Positions 54,190 to 62,836 of a DNA stretch of 64,000 nt are shown piece by piece. The notes under the pieces are model-generated. The model worked only from the letters and a program-made list of their open reading frames with translations. It did no database searches and was not told the DNA's origin. The stretch is from an uncultured Microscilla sp. (GTDB lineage: Bacteria > Bacteroidota > Bacteroidia > Cytophagales > Microscillaceae): positions 1-64,000 of the forward strand of contig NZ_CANLRP010000026.1 in assembly GCF_947493425.1 (NCBI RefSeq), written 5' to 3'. The translations under genes were made by a program, and so were the position numbers. Every line of letters starts with the position of its first letter. The stretch's first letter is position 1.

Positions 54190-57100
54190 TTATTGCTTGC
54201 CGCTTATCTCCCCCCCCGCCTTGACCAAATACTCATAATACACCACTGCCTGGTTGTAGGCAAGTACTTGAGCCCAATAGTTTTGCTGGTTTTGAGCTGA
54301 AAGATTAAGCGTGTTGAGCAATTCCAGGTACGATACCCCCCCCGTTTGATAACTCAGTCGGGCAATGCGCTCCAGTTCAGGGTTTACCCCAGCGAGCTGT
54401 TGCTGATAAAACCGCACCCCTTCGCGGTAAAGCTGCACCGCATTTTGGGCAGCACTGATGCCTTGCTTCAGACGTAATTGGGTACTTTGGTATTGGGTTT
54501 CGGCAAGTGCGGCTTGTATTTTTTGTGCTGCTACTTTGCGACGGTTTTGACTCTTAAACAAGGGAATTTGTACCCCTGCCTGAACTCCGTTTAACCAACC
54601 CCCTTCGTCAAACCTTTGGGCAGCATAGCCCAGGCTAAAACTGGGCTGCACACTCGCCTTAATTACCCTTACTTTGGCGTTTTCTATAGCAATACGCTGC
54701 TTGGCTTGTTGCAAACTAAAGTTATTGGTGGAACTGGCAGGTGTGTAAGGCAATACCCGCAAACTGTCTTGCGTAGTCAGGGGTTGGCTCAAACCAAGCA
54801 AGAGGGCAAATTGTTGCTCCAGGCTGCTTTGTTCCATCTCGGTTTGCCGCTTAAGCAGCTGATACTTATTAAGTTGTGACCGAATGCTTAAGCTTTCTAT
54901 AGCATTGGTTTCGCCAGAAGCTTGCCGGGCTTTAGCTTTTTTCAAAAACCGACCATAGGTAGCAGTCAGGCGGGTATACAACCCCACCATCTTTTTTTTG
55001 TATTGAATGTTCAAATACAATCGCTGTACCTGCCATTTAAGTTTAGTGGCTGCTACATTTTTGGCCAGGTTGTTTTGCGCCAACCATTGTTTTTGCAAAG
55101 CATTACGGGCTTTGGTGGCGCCTGTTCCTACAAAGTTTTGGGTAATATTGAGCTGGCTCACCCGCTGATTATTAGGCCTATACAAACCATCGCCCTGATA
55201 AGTGATATTGGTAGTGCCAGGGTTGTAGCGTTGGCGCTGTAATATGGTGGTTTGCTTAATGGCGAGTTTTGCCACTTGCATATCGGGGTGGTTTTGCAAA
55301 GCAACTGTAATCGCACTGTCCAACGACATAGCCGGGGTTTGTGCCTGTGCCGTGCTCCAACCCACTGCCAACAATGGCAACAGCCATGACGCCTTGGGTA
55401 CACGCAGGTTTTTGCCTCCTTGTTTTTCTTGCCAGCTTGCCAGCCAACTATACAAAATGGGCAATACCACCAAAGTAAGAAAAGTGGCAGTGAGCAAGCC
55501 CCCTATTACTACTGTAGCAAGTGGGCGTTGCACCTCGGCACCGCCCGAAGTAGAAATTGCCATAGGAAAAAATCCCAAAGAAGCCACTGCAGCAGTCATG
55601 AGCACTGGGCGTAAGCGTACCTTGGTGCCCTGTATGATGCGTTGTCTGATGTCAGTCATTCCTTCGTGTTTTAGTTGGTTAAAATATCCAATCAACACAA
55701 TGCCATTGAGCACTGCCACCCCAAACAAAGCAATAAATCCAATGCCCGCCGATATACTAAAGGGCAAGCCGCGCCACTGGAGCGCCCACACGCCCCCAAT
55801 TGCCGAAAGGGGAATGGCTGTAAAAATAAGTGCCGCCTGAGCCACCGAGCCAAAGGTAAAATACAACAAGATAAAAATAAGCGCCAAAGCTATGGGCAAT
55901 GCTACCGACAATCGTGCTTTGGCAGCCTTGAGGTTTTCGAACTGCCCCCCGTATTCAAAATAATACCCCGCTGGTAGCTTTACTTCAGCCTCCAGCTTTC
56001 GCCGAATATGCTGTACCAACGTTTCTACGTCCGAGTCGCCCACATTTACCCCAATCACAATGCGTCGGTGGGTGTTTTCCCGCGAAATTTGCATAGGCGC
56101 CTTTACCAACTCAATGCGTGCCACTGAGCTCAGCGGAATTTGCGCTTGATTGGGCAAGCTGATGTACAAATCTTTGACATCTTGTATGCCCCTACGGTGC
56201 GCCTGGTCAAGCCTGATTACCAGGTCAAACCGTCGCTCACCCTCATAAATAATCCCCGCTTTTTCTCCGGCAAAAGCCGTCCTGATTACACGATTTACCT
56301 CTTTGATGTGCAACCCATATTGCGCCATTTTTGCGTAGTCATAGCGTACAATTACCTGAGGCATTCCAGTCACTTGTTCTACATTGACCGTACCCACTCC
56401 GGGCACCTTACCAATGACCTGTTCGGCAGCCTTGGCGCTCGCAAAAAGTTGATCGATATTGTCTCCATAAAGCTTAATGGCAATATCGGCTTTGGTGCCC
56501 GTCATCAATTCGTTGAAACGGAGCTGAATGGGTTGTGAAAACTCATAGCCAATGCCTGGAATATGCTGGAGTTCGGCGGCTATTTTTTCAAACATTTCCG
56601 GGCGGCTTTGCGCCGATGTCCAGGCTTCTTTGGGGCGCATAACCAAGATATAATCACCAATTTCTACAGGCATAGGGTCAGTAGGAATCTCGGCAGCGCC
56701 TATGTTTACTATAGCATCGGTAATTTCGGGAAACTTTGCCAACAAACGACGTTGAATCATTTGGGCAGTGACCACACTTTGGCTGAGCGAACTGCCTGGA
56801 GGCAAAATATGCTGCATGGCAAGGTCGCCTTCTTCCAGTGTAGGAATAAACTCGCCCCCCATTTGGCTGAAGCCCCACACACTGAGTCCAAACAAGCCTA
56901 TAGTTGCCGCCACAAACCACACTTTTAGCCGTAAGGCAAGCTCCAACAAAGGCAAATAGGCCCGTTGGCAAAGCAAAATAATACGATCGGCAACGGTTAC
57001 TTTGCGTACTATTTGTTTGCGTAAAAATAAGGCAGCCATGGCAGGCACATAAGTAAGCGAGAGCACCAGTGCCCCAGCAATGGCCAACATCACGGTTTGC

Positions 57101-58527
57101 GCCATAGGCTTAAACATTTTGCCCTCTATGCCCACCAAGGCTATGATAGGAATGTATACAATCAGGATAATTATTTCGCCAAAAGCAGCAGAGCTTCTTA
57201 TTTCTTGTGCCGAATCAATTACCGCTTCGTCTACCTGGCTTTGACTGAGCTTTTGCCCGGCAAAATTTGTCTGAAAACGATGCACTATAGCTTCTACTAT
57301 AATGATGGCACCATCGATGATGAGCCCAAAATCTATAGCGCCCAGGCTCATAAGGTTTGCCGATATACCCCACAGGTTCATCATAGACACCGCAAACAGC
57401 ATAGCCAATGGAATAACCGAAGCCACAATAACTCCGGCGCGCCAGTTGCCCAGCATCAACACCAAAATAAAAACCACAATGAGCCCACCTTCTATCAGGT
57501 TTTTCTGTACCGTACCTATAGCGGTGCTAATGAGCTTATCGCGAACCAAGTAAGCATCTATGACTATGCCTTTGGGCAACGATTTCTGAATTTGCGCCAC
57601 TCTGTCTTTCACCCTTTGCGTAACTTGTGCTGAGTTGGCGCCTTTAAACATCATTACTTTGCCGCCTACGGCTTCTTCGCCATTGCGCACCAGCGCCCCA
57701 TAGCGGGGAGCCTTGCCAAACTGTACCTTGGCAATGTCCCTAACCAATACAGGTACATCATTTTTGTTGCTCACAACTATTTGCTCCAGGTCGCGGCGCG
57801 ACTTTGCCACTCCCTCTGAACGGATATAATAGGTATAGGGTGTTTTCTCGATATAAGCCCCCCCAGTATTTTCGTTGCTGTTGGCAAGGGCACGGTATAC
57901 ATCGTTGATGCTCAAGCCCATAGACTTAAGCAAAGCTGGATTCACCGCCACTTCGTATTGCTTGAGGTAGCCCCCCATCGTATTTACTTCGGCTACTCCC
58001 TCTATACCCGCCAATTGTCGTTTTACTATCCAGTCTTGTATGGTGCGCAAATCGGTGAGCGAGTATTGTTTTTCGTAGCCTTTTTTTGGGCGTACTACAT
58101 ACTGATATATCTCACCCAACCCCGTAGAAATAGGCGCCATTTTGGGCGTACCCAAGCCCGTTGGGATAGCCTCGCGCGCTTCTTTCAAACGTTCGTCTAC
58201 CAATTGGCGCGCCAGGTAAATATTGTAGTTTTCGGCAAATACTACCGTGACCACCGAGAGCCCAAAGCGCGAAACCGAACGTATTTCTTTGACTTGCTGC
58301 AGGTTTTGTAGCGAAAGCTCTATAGGGGTGGTAATAAATTGCTCTACCTCTTGTGTGGCAAGGGTAGGCGATAGGGTCATAATTTGCACCTGGTTGTTGG
58401 TAATGTCGGGCACTGCATCTATGGGCAGTTGATGCAGAGAAAATACCCCCCACACCACCAGGGCTGCTACCAACAGCCCTACAATGAACTTATTCTGGAC
58501 AGAATAAGCAATGATTTTGTCGAACAT
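54190..58527 (-). CDS. czcA: CzcA-type heavy-metal RND pump fused to TolC-like channel
   Basis: A 1445-residue fusion. Residues 1 to ~1045 are a heavy-metal RND permease: MFDKIIAYSVQNKFIVGLLV at the start (ATG at 58527; the frame reaches 58578), two large periplasmic loops and twelve membrane helices. Helix 4 reads DFGLIIDGAIIIVE, close to the DFGxxxDGAxxxVEN motif of divalent-cation (Zn/Co/Cd/Ni) pumps rather than the copper type. From about residue 1068 comes a TolC-family domain (SLDSAITVALQNHPDMQVAK and later a second similar repeat). Between them lies ASWLLPLLAVGWSTAQAQ, which looks like a signal peptide. The adaptor gene follows and the DUF6660 gene precedes. Confidence 0.93.
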   Translation of the reverse strand: MFDKIIAYSVQNKFIVGLLVAALVVWGVFSLHQLPIDAVPDITNNQVQIMTLSPTLATQEVEQFITTPIELSLQNLQQVKEIRSVSRFGLSVVTVVFAENYNIYLARQLVDERLKEAREAIPTGLGTPKMAPISTGLGEIYQYVVRPKKGYEKQYSLTDLRTIQDWIVKRQLAGIEGVAEVNTMGGYLKQYEVAVNPALLKSMGLSINDVYRALANSNENTGGAYIEKTPYTYYIRSEGVAKSRRDLEQIVVSNKNDVPVLVRDIAKVQFGKAPRYGALVRNGEEAVGGKVMMFKGANSAQVTQRVKDRVAQIQKSLPKGIVIDAYLVRDKLISTAIGTVQKNLIEGGLIVVFILVLMLGNWRAGVIVASVIPLAMLFAVSMMNLWGISANLMSLGAIDFGLIIDGAIIIVEAIVHRFQTNFAGQKLSQSQVDEAVIDSAQEIRSSAAFGEIIILIVYIPIIALVGIEGKMFKPMAQTVMLAIAGALVLSLTYVPAMAALFLRKQIVRKVTVADRIILLCQRAYLPLLELALRLKVWFVAATIGLFGLSVWGFSQMGGEFIPTLEEGDLAMQHILPPGSSLSQSVVTAQMIQRRLLAKFPEITDAIVNIGAAEIPTDPMPVEIGDYILVMRPKEAWTSAQSRPEMFEKIAAELQHIPGIGYEFSQPIQLRFNELMTGTKADIAIKLYGDNIDQLFASAKAAEQVIGKVPGVGTVNVEQVTGMPQVIVRYDYAKMAQYGLHIKEVNRVIRTAFAGEKAGIIYEGERRFDLVIRLDQAHRRGIQDVKDLYISLPNQAQIPLSSVARIELVKAPMQISRENTHRRIVIGVNVGDSDVETLVQHIRRKLEAEVKLPAGYYFEYGGQFENLKAAKARLSVALPIALALIFILLYFTFGSVAQAALIFTAIPLSAIGGVWALQWRGLPFSISAGIGFIALFGVAVLNGIVLIGYFNQLKHEGMTDIRQRIIQGTKVRLRPVLMTAAVASLGFFPMAISTSGGAEVQRPLATVVIGGLLTATFLTLVVLPILYSWLASWQEKQGGKNLRVPKASWLLPLLAVGWSTAQAQTPAMSLDSAITVALQNHPDMQVAKLAIKQTTILQRQRYNPGTTNITYQGDGLYRPNNQRVSQLNITQNFVGTGATKARNALQKQWLAQNNLAKNVAATKLKWQVQRLYLNIQYKKKMVGLYTRLTATYGRFLKKAKARQASGETNAIESLSIRSQLNKYQLLKRQTEMEQSSLEQQFALLLGLSQPLTTQDSLRVLPYTPASSTNNFSLQQAKQRIAIENAKVRVIKASVQPSFSLGYAAQRFDEGGWLNGVQAGVQIPLFKSQNRRKVAAQKIQAALAETQYQSTQLRLKQGISAAQNAVQLYREGVRFYQQQLAGVNPELERIARLSYQTGGVSYLELLNTLNLSAQNQQNYWAQVLAYNQAVVYYEYLVKAGGEISGKQ

Positions 58528-58590
58528 ATAATGTTTAATTTCAATGGTTAAATTGTCTATAGTTGAGCTCCTTTGCAAGGGTTCTCTTTA

Positions 58591-58751
58591 TACCTGCCAG
58601 GTTTTATAGTATAGGCAGTTGAAATTTAATATTTGCAAACCTATAATAAAGAGAAGTCTACCCACACCTGCCAGGTTTTGAAAACCTGGCAGGTGTAAAA
58701 AGCTGTTTTATTAAAAGTCTACCGACTGCACTAAAAAACCTGGCAGGTATA
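58591..58751. repeat. Cluster of ACCTGCCAGGTTTT palindromes
   Basis: Four occurrences of ACCTGCCAGGTTTT or its complement in 160 bases. The central pair (58664-58696) forms a perfect 16-bp inverted repeat around a single G. They lie upstream of the pump gene. Confidence 0.7.
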
Positions 58752-59031
58752 CGACCCCTCCAAATCGTATGGCATAGCCAAACTCCCTTGACTCGGAAGA
58801 AGGTTCAAGCGAGTAAAACTAATTGCCTGAGGCTATTGTCATACTTGCAAATTAGATAAAGTGTAAACAGGGTTTTCTTATAAAAGAATCTTTAGGAGAA
58901 TATACCCCCGAAAAACCATATTTTCGCCTCGGGCAGTGTCTCCACGCCCGATCGAAACCTTGTGCTTTGCCAGCTTCAGAGAGGTTTCTCACTTTTTATA
59001 AGAAAGCCCTAAAAGTGTAAATGCTTAATTT
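58752..59031. other. Intergenic stretch between DUF6660 and pump genes
   Basis: No gene recognised. It includes a GTGTCTCCAC-centred palindrome (CGGGC...GCCCG) at about 58935-58953. Confidence 0.4.
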
Positions 59032-59373
59032 TCAACTATAGAGTGGGGGGTGCCAAACGCTTCTCAAATACTCTTGAGAATAACTGGGGGCGTAGTGGTC
59101 TTGGTAAACCAAGGCAGGTATGCGATGTTTTTGTAACACAGCTACAAAAACAGTCAATGAAATAGACAAGCCACAGCATTGGCAAGTACAAAATGGTGAA
59201 CAAGCATCCTGGCTGTCTTCTGAGTGGTCGTGATTAGCCTCCACCTCATCATGTGTGTCATCATGGGTTGATTGTTCTACCACCAAACCATTTTCACACG
59301 TAACCCCGTCGGTGCAGGTGAGCATTGACATGGTAAGTATCAACAGGGACAATATGAAAGCGGTGTATTTCAT
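59032..59373 (-). CDS. DUF6660-like small exported protein
   Basis: A 113-residue protein from the ATG at 59373, starting with a hydrophobic segment (MKYTAFILSLLILTMSMLTC) and a CTDGV motif. The middle is histidine- and acid-rich (HDDTHDEVEANHDHSED) and leads to a cysteine cluster CSPFCTCQCC. The end (YSQEYLRSVWHPP) matches the DUF6660 family, which I associate with metal-efflux clusters of Bacteroidota. The sequence suits periplasmic metal binding. The pump and adaptor genes follow on the same strand, so it is probably part of the same response though 500 bases separate them. Confidence 0.75.
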   Translation of the reverse strand: MKYTAFILSLLILTMSMLTCTDGVTCENGLVVEQSTHDDTHDEVEANHDHSEDSQDACSPFCTCQCCGLSISLTVFVAVLQKHRIPALVYQDHYAPSYSQEYLRSVWHPPLYS

Positions 59374-59421
59374 CTGCCAGCAAAGGTAAATAAAATATCG
59401 GTGCACAAGTGTTGCAAGTAA

Positions 59422-59534
59422 GAAATATGAGGTGGCAAGGTGTTTCAAACGCCACTGGCTTAAGTTTTTTCAACAACATACGCGGGGATGCGTGCGCCAG
59501 CCGTTGAAATATGAGGCGGCAAGGTGTTTCAAAC
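59422..59534. repeat. Pair of 29-bp direct repeats
   Basis: GAAATATGAGGTGGCAAGGT followed by GTTTCAAAC at 59422-59450 and again, with one change, at 59506-59534. They lie upstream of the DUF6660 gene in a gene-free gap of about 310 bases. Confidence 0.75.
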
Positions 59535-59684
59535 ATCCTCCTCCTCACACTTTAGACAAAGTATAATTAACCCAAGTTGCCATATGTAAAATATAAAATT
59601 TTGATATACAGGTGTTTATGTGTTGTGAGTGCGAATATAACTGGTACTTGAAGCTGGTCGCTTGTACCTCGCAACTTCAATTAA

Positions 59685-62039
59685 TTAACTCAAAAACAAA
59701 CGCCCACTATTGGGCAAATAACGCATAAAATGGTATACCATAGCCGTTTTTTGGTCAATTGCTGTGGGAGGGTATACTTTATCAAGTAATGCACGCAGTT
59801 GGGTTTTGATAAAATGCTTTACTTCTATAGACTGGGTCAAGTCTCTAGACCAATGATCGTTCAATAGTTGGTGTTGGACTTGTTTTAAGTTGCCCAACAG
59901 TGTTTGAGCGGCTTGTTTTATGCTTGGCTTTTGGTCGGGTAGCAGGCTTTCGTCCCACAACAAGTCAAACACTTGAAGCTCAGCTTCGGTCAGCCCCTCG
60001 TGTTCGGCGCGTTTCCCTTCCAGGCTTAGTTGTTCTCCGTATGCTTTGAGGGTGGCAAAAAAGTGAGCCGGCGTTGGGCTACCATCATATTCGCCCACAA
60101 TGGCTTGCCACCTCTGAGCAAAGCCAATTCGAGTAGAGTTAAGCGCCAACATACGCCTGAGCTCCTGTTGTAAAAATGCCTGCAGGTCTCTCAATGCCAG
60201 GTATTGATACGGCGTTTGATGAAAATTTGTCGCCACTTTTTCAAAGTCAATCGTTAGTAAATCTAACCTTTGCGCCTGTGGAAGGCTGTGTTCGGCCACT
60301 TTAGCCAACTCGGTGGCAGCACTCTGTTTGGGCAAAGTCCCTTTAAACAATTCGCTATGAGCAAGCGACGCTACTTCATAAATTCCTCCTTTATTTTGTC
60401 TAAACAGCTGCGCCTGCAAATACTGATACACTTCCCTTATTTTTTCAAAAAATGCGGGCATATTTTCCAGAGATTGGGCAGCATGGTAAAGATGGTAAAT
60501 ATGGTCGGCTTTGAGTCTCAACGCGGTACTTAGTTGCTCACTTTTGGCCAATTGATTGGCTACACCCATCAAATGTGGTATTTTAGTCGGAAGAGCATCA
60601 TTGCTTAGTATAAGTTCCATATTGCCTCCGTGTTGGCTCAAAAACTGACGGCTTGCTTCTATAGCCTGTTGGAGCATTTCGGGCAAAGGCTGGGTAAACT
60701 CAGGGGCTACTGTCGTTGAAGCTTGGGTGGTTGCCAATGCCAAATAACTTGCCTGAGGCAGTGCTTGCTGTATATTATCCTGATACGCTTTGTGCTGCTT
60801 AGTGAGTGTTTCGTCTATGAGCACCACCAGGTTTTTCCGGTTGCTCAACCAGCCAAAAGACGCTTCTTTGGGTGTACTAAAATGCTGAATAAGCGTAAAA
60901 ACCACCTGATTACTTTCTTTGGTCAATATAGTTCTCAAGTCATCCGGGCTGTTTGCTTTGTGTATGCCCACCCGCTGAGCCTCCAGCCCTTTTTCAAAAA
61001 CATCCCAAACTTGTTCCTCCAGTGTTTGATGATCGTGCACCACCACAAAACTATAGTTTGTTGTAGCACGGTGCAGTACTTTTAGTATAAAAAAGAGTTC
61101 AGGCAAGTGTTTGTTATCCCCTTGAGTATGCGAAAGCACGCCCAGTTTACCCGCCAGTTTATAGCGTTGTTGCCATGCGTCAAAACTTTTGTTTACACTC
61201 AGGTATTGGTGGTTTTGGGCTAGTACTTTGGTTTTTTCTTCTGCAAAAAAGACAAAGTGATGGACCATATCGAGTAATCGGGTTTTTTCACAAATACTGT
61301 AGAGGGTTTTTGTCAGGCCATTTTCAGCCGTTAAAGACTGGTGACCATAGTCTGCTTGTTGCCACTGGTGGTAGCCATTCCACTTGGTATCAAAACTCCC
61401 TACTTTGGTGTCTTGTGCGCCCGCCAATATCACCCAGGCATTGAAGCTAAACAAGGTGGGAATGTCGCGTTTGTAGCGTTGCAAACGGTCATAGGCAAAT
61501 AGAGCTTCTGGCTTGGTGTCAAGCACCAACAGTACTAAAGGAATGCCATTGACATACAACAGTAAGCCGGGGCAGCACAGGTCATTGACTACCACCGGAA
61601 GCCCTGCCACTGCCATAAAATAATTTAAGCCAGGCCGATCAAAACGAATGTAGTGTACTTGATAAGTTTGCTCGTTGCCCCGCTCGTTTTTGGCTGTCGC
61701 CCAATAGCCTTGTACGATCAACTGATGGACTTGCTTGTTTGCTGACAGCATAGGTAGGTGGGTACGGTTGGTGGTGAGTGCATGGACGGCAGCATCTATC
61801 AACTTAGCTTTGCTTGCCTTGGGCAGGTGATCGTTTAGCCGGTGCATTGCTTGTGGTAGGTGTTCGAGGCTGACCACTTCTTGCGGAGAACCACGTCTGA
61901 GTGGATCTTGAGCCACTTGCCAGGGGGTATTGTGGAGTTCAATTGATTGGCAGTCAAGGTATTCGTCATATCCCAGTTCATGAAGCAATAGGTTGACTGC
62001 CCGTGATTGCATATCATTTTCAGATACAGGTAAAGCCAT
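59685..62039 (-). CDS. Degenerate HsdR-like protein, no HsdM or HsdS nearby
   Basis: A 784-residue intact ORF alignable with type I restriction subunit R. LLLYVNGIPLVLLVLDTK (160-176) matches the nuclease strand pair of HsdR, but the first catalytic aspartate is G158 (CCPGLL for RPDLVL) and the glutamate position is D174. The helicase Walker A reads HTQGDNKH (304-311) for HTQGSGKS. A Walker B-like LVVLIDETLTKQH remains. The second RecA-like domain with motifs V and VI appears to be missing, yet the C-terminal HsdR region (EGLTEAELQVFDLLWDES) is kept. Normal HsdR is over 1000 residues. Neighbours are DUF6660 and MerC. It may be a repurposed pseudoenzyme. Confidence 0.72.
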   Translation of the reverse strand: MALPVSENDMQSRAVNLLLHELGYDEYLDCQSIELHNTPWQVAQDPLRRGSPQEVVSLEHLPQAMHRLNDHLPKASKAKLIDAAVHALTTNRTHLPMLSANKQVHQLIVQGYWATAKNERGNEQTYQVHYIRFDRPGLNYFMAVAGLPVVVNDLCCPGLLLYVNGIPLVLLVLDTKPEALFAYDRLQRYKRDIPTLFSFNAWVILAGAQDTKVGSFDTKWNGYHQWQQADYGHQSLTAENGLTKTLYSICEKTRLLDMVHHFVFFAEEKTKVLAQNHQYLSVNKSFDAWQQRYKLAGKLGVLSHTQGDNKHLPELFFILKVLHRATTNYSFVVVHDHQTLEEQVWDVFEKGLEAQRVGIHKANSPDDLRTILTKESNQVVFTLIQHFSTPKEASFGWLSNRKNLVVLIDETLTKQHKAYQDNIQQALPQASYLALATTQASTTVAPEFTQPLPEMLQQAIEASRQFLSQHGGNMELILSNDALPTKIPHLMGVANQLAKSEQLSTALRLKADHIYHLYHAAQSLENMPAFFEKIREVYQYLQAQLFRQNKGGIYEVASLAHSELFKGTLPKQSAATELAKVAEHSLPQAQRLDLLTIDFEKVATNFHQTPYQYLALRDLQAFLQQELRRMLALNSTRIGFAQRWQAIVGEYDGSPTPAHFFATLKAYGEQLSLEGKRAEHEGLTEAELQVFDLLWDESLLPDQKPSIKQAAQTLLGNLKQVQHQLLNDHWSRDLTQSIEVKHFIKTQLRALLDKVYPPTAIDQKTAMVYHFMRYLPNSGRLFLS

Positions 62040-62286
62040 TGGCAGATATTAATGTATTTTTTTTATAAGGTGTTTGCGCGGGTAAGATACGTTTTTTTAG
62101 TTAGGTTAACTAAACCCTCAGGCTGGCTTGTGGTACGGTTCATAAAGCGAATGTAGTTGAATGGAAAGGGGAATCCTTGGTAGGTAAGCAATTGTTGGCG
62201 GTGGTTGGTCACTTGCGAACATACAAATGCAGGAGGCAAAATGGATGCAGTATAAAAATGGGGTGGTGGGTAGTAAAACCAATCAA
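62040..62286. other. Upstream region of the HsdR-like gene
   Basis: About 250 bases before the terminator of merC. It has no recognised gene and no hsdM or hsdS remnant on either strand. Confidence 0.5.
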
Positions 62287-62326
62287 AAGCCCCAAAAGAG
62301 TGTGATTGTCACCTCTTTTGGGGCTT
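62287..62326 (-). terminator. Terminator after merC-like gene
   Basis: A perfect 14-bp stem (AAGCCCCAAAAGAG with CTCTTTTGGGGCTT) with a 12-base loop, 29 bases downstream of the merC-like stop. Confidence 0.85.
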
Positions 62327-62354
62327 GTTTTAAGTATATTTTTTGAATGAATTT

Positions 62355-62744
62355 TCAATGGGCATGCTCAGGCACTGAACAACGCATGCTGTGTCGAATA
62401 TTGATGATGTGCATCACAATTAACCCAACAGAACCAGCGTAAGCCAGGTAAGTAAGCCAAACAAAGGCATCTTCGAGAAAGATACCCAGCGTAAATAAAA
62501 CAAATATTATATAAAATGCCCACTTCATGCGAAGTGTTACATGAGAAGAGCGTGTAGCAAAATATACTGCAATTAAGCTAAGCCCCACAAATACATATTC
62601 GAGAAAATGGAGTTTTTCATCAATAAACTGGGCTGCCACAGGTTTTATGCTGACCAAAATGGGCAAAGAAATACAATGAATCAGACAAAGCAATGAGCTG
62701 ATAATGCCTAATGTATCAGCTTTTTTGAATAAGTTATTTCTCAT
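62355..62744 (-). CDS. MerC-domain membrane protein
   Basis: A 129-residue protein with about four transmembrane helices. It starts at 62744 (MRNNLFKKADTLGIISSLL); the frame reaches 62813. The cysteine pair in LLCLIHCISLPIL is the MerC motif that handles Hg(II) in mercury uptake systems. Many chromosomal Bacteroidota MerC proteins lie outside mercury operons, and no merA, merT or merR gene is visible here, so mercury transport is only a possibility. A histidine-containing tail (VPEHAH) ends the protein. Confidence 0.8.
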   Translation of the reverse strand: MRNNLFKKADTLGIISSLLCLIHCISLPILVSIKPVAAQFIDEKLHFLEYVFVGLSLIAVYFATRSSHVTLRMKWAFYIIFVLFTLGIFLEDAFVWLTYLAYAGSVGLIVMHIINIRHSMRCSVPEHAH

Positions 62745-62836
62745 AAATGCGTATATATGCAATGTTGTTGCAAATGTAACACAATTACTTTGCTTCACAA
62801 AATCATTAGGCATTGTTCAGGTCTTTTTACCTTTTA

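Noticed and set aside
59294-59548. 84-residue minus-strand frame near the DUF6660 gene
   Set aside because: Covers the 29-bp direct repeats and overlaps the start of the better supported DUF6660 gene in another frame.
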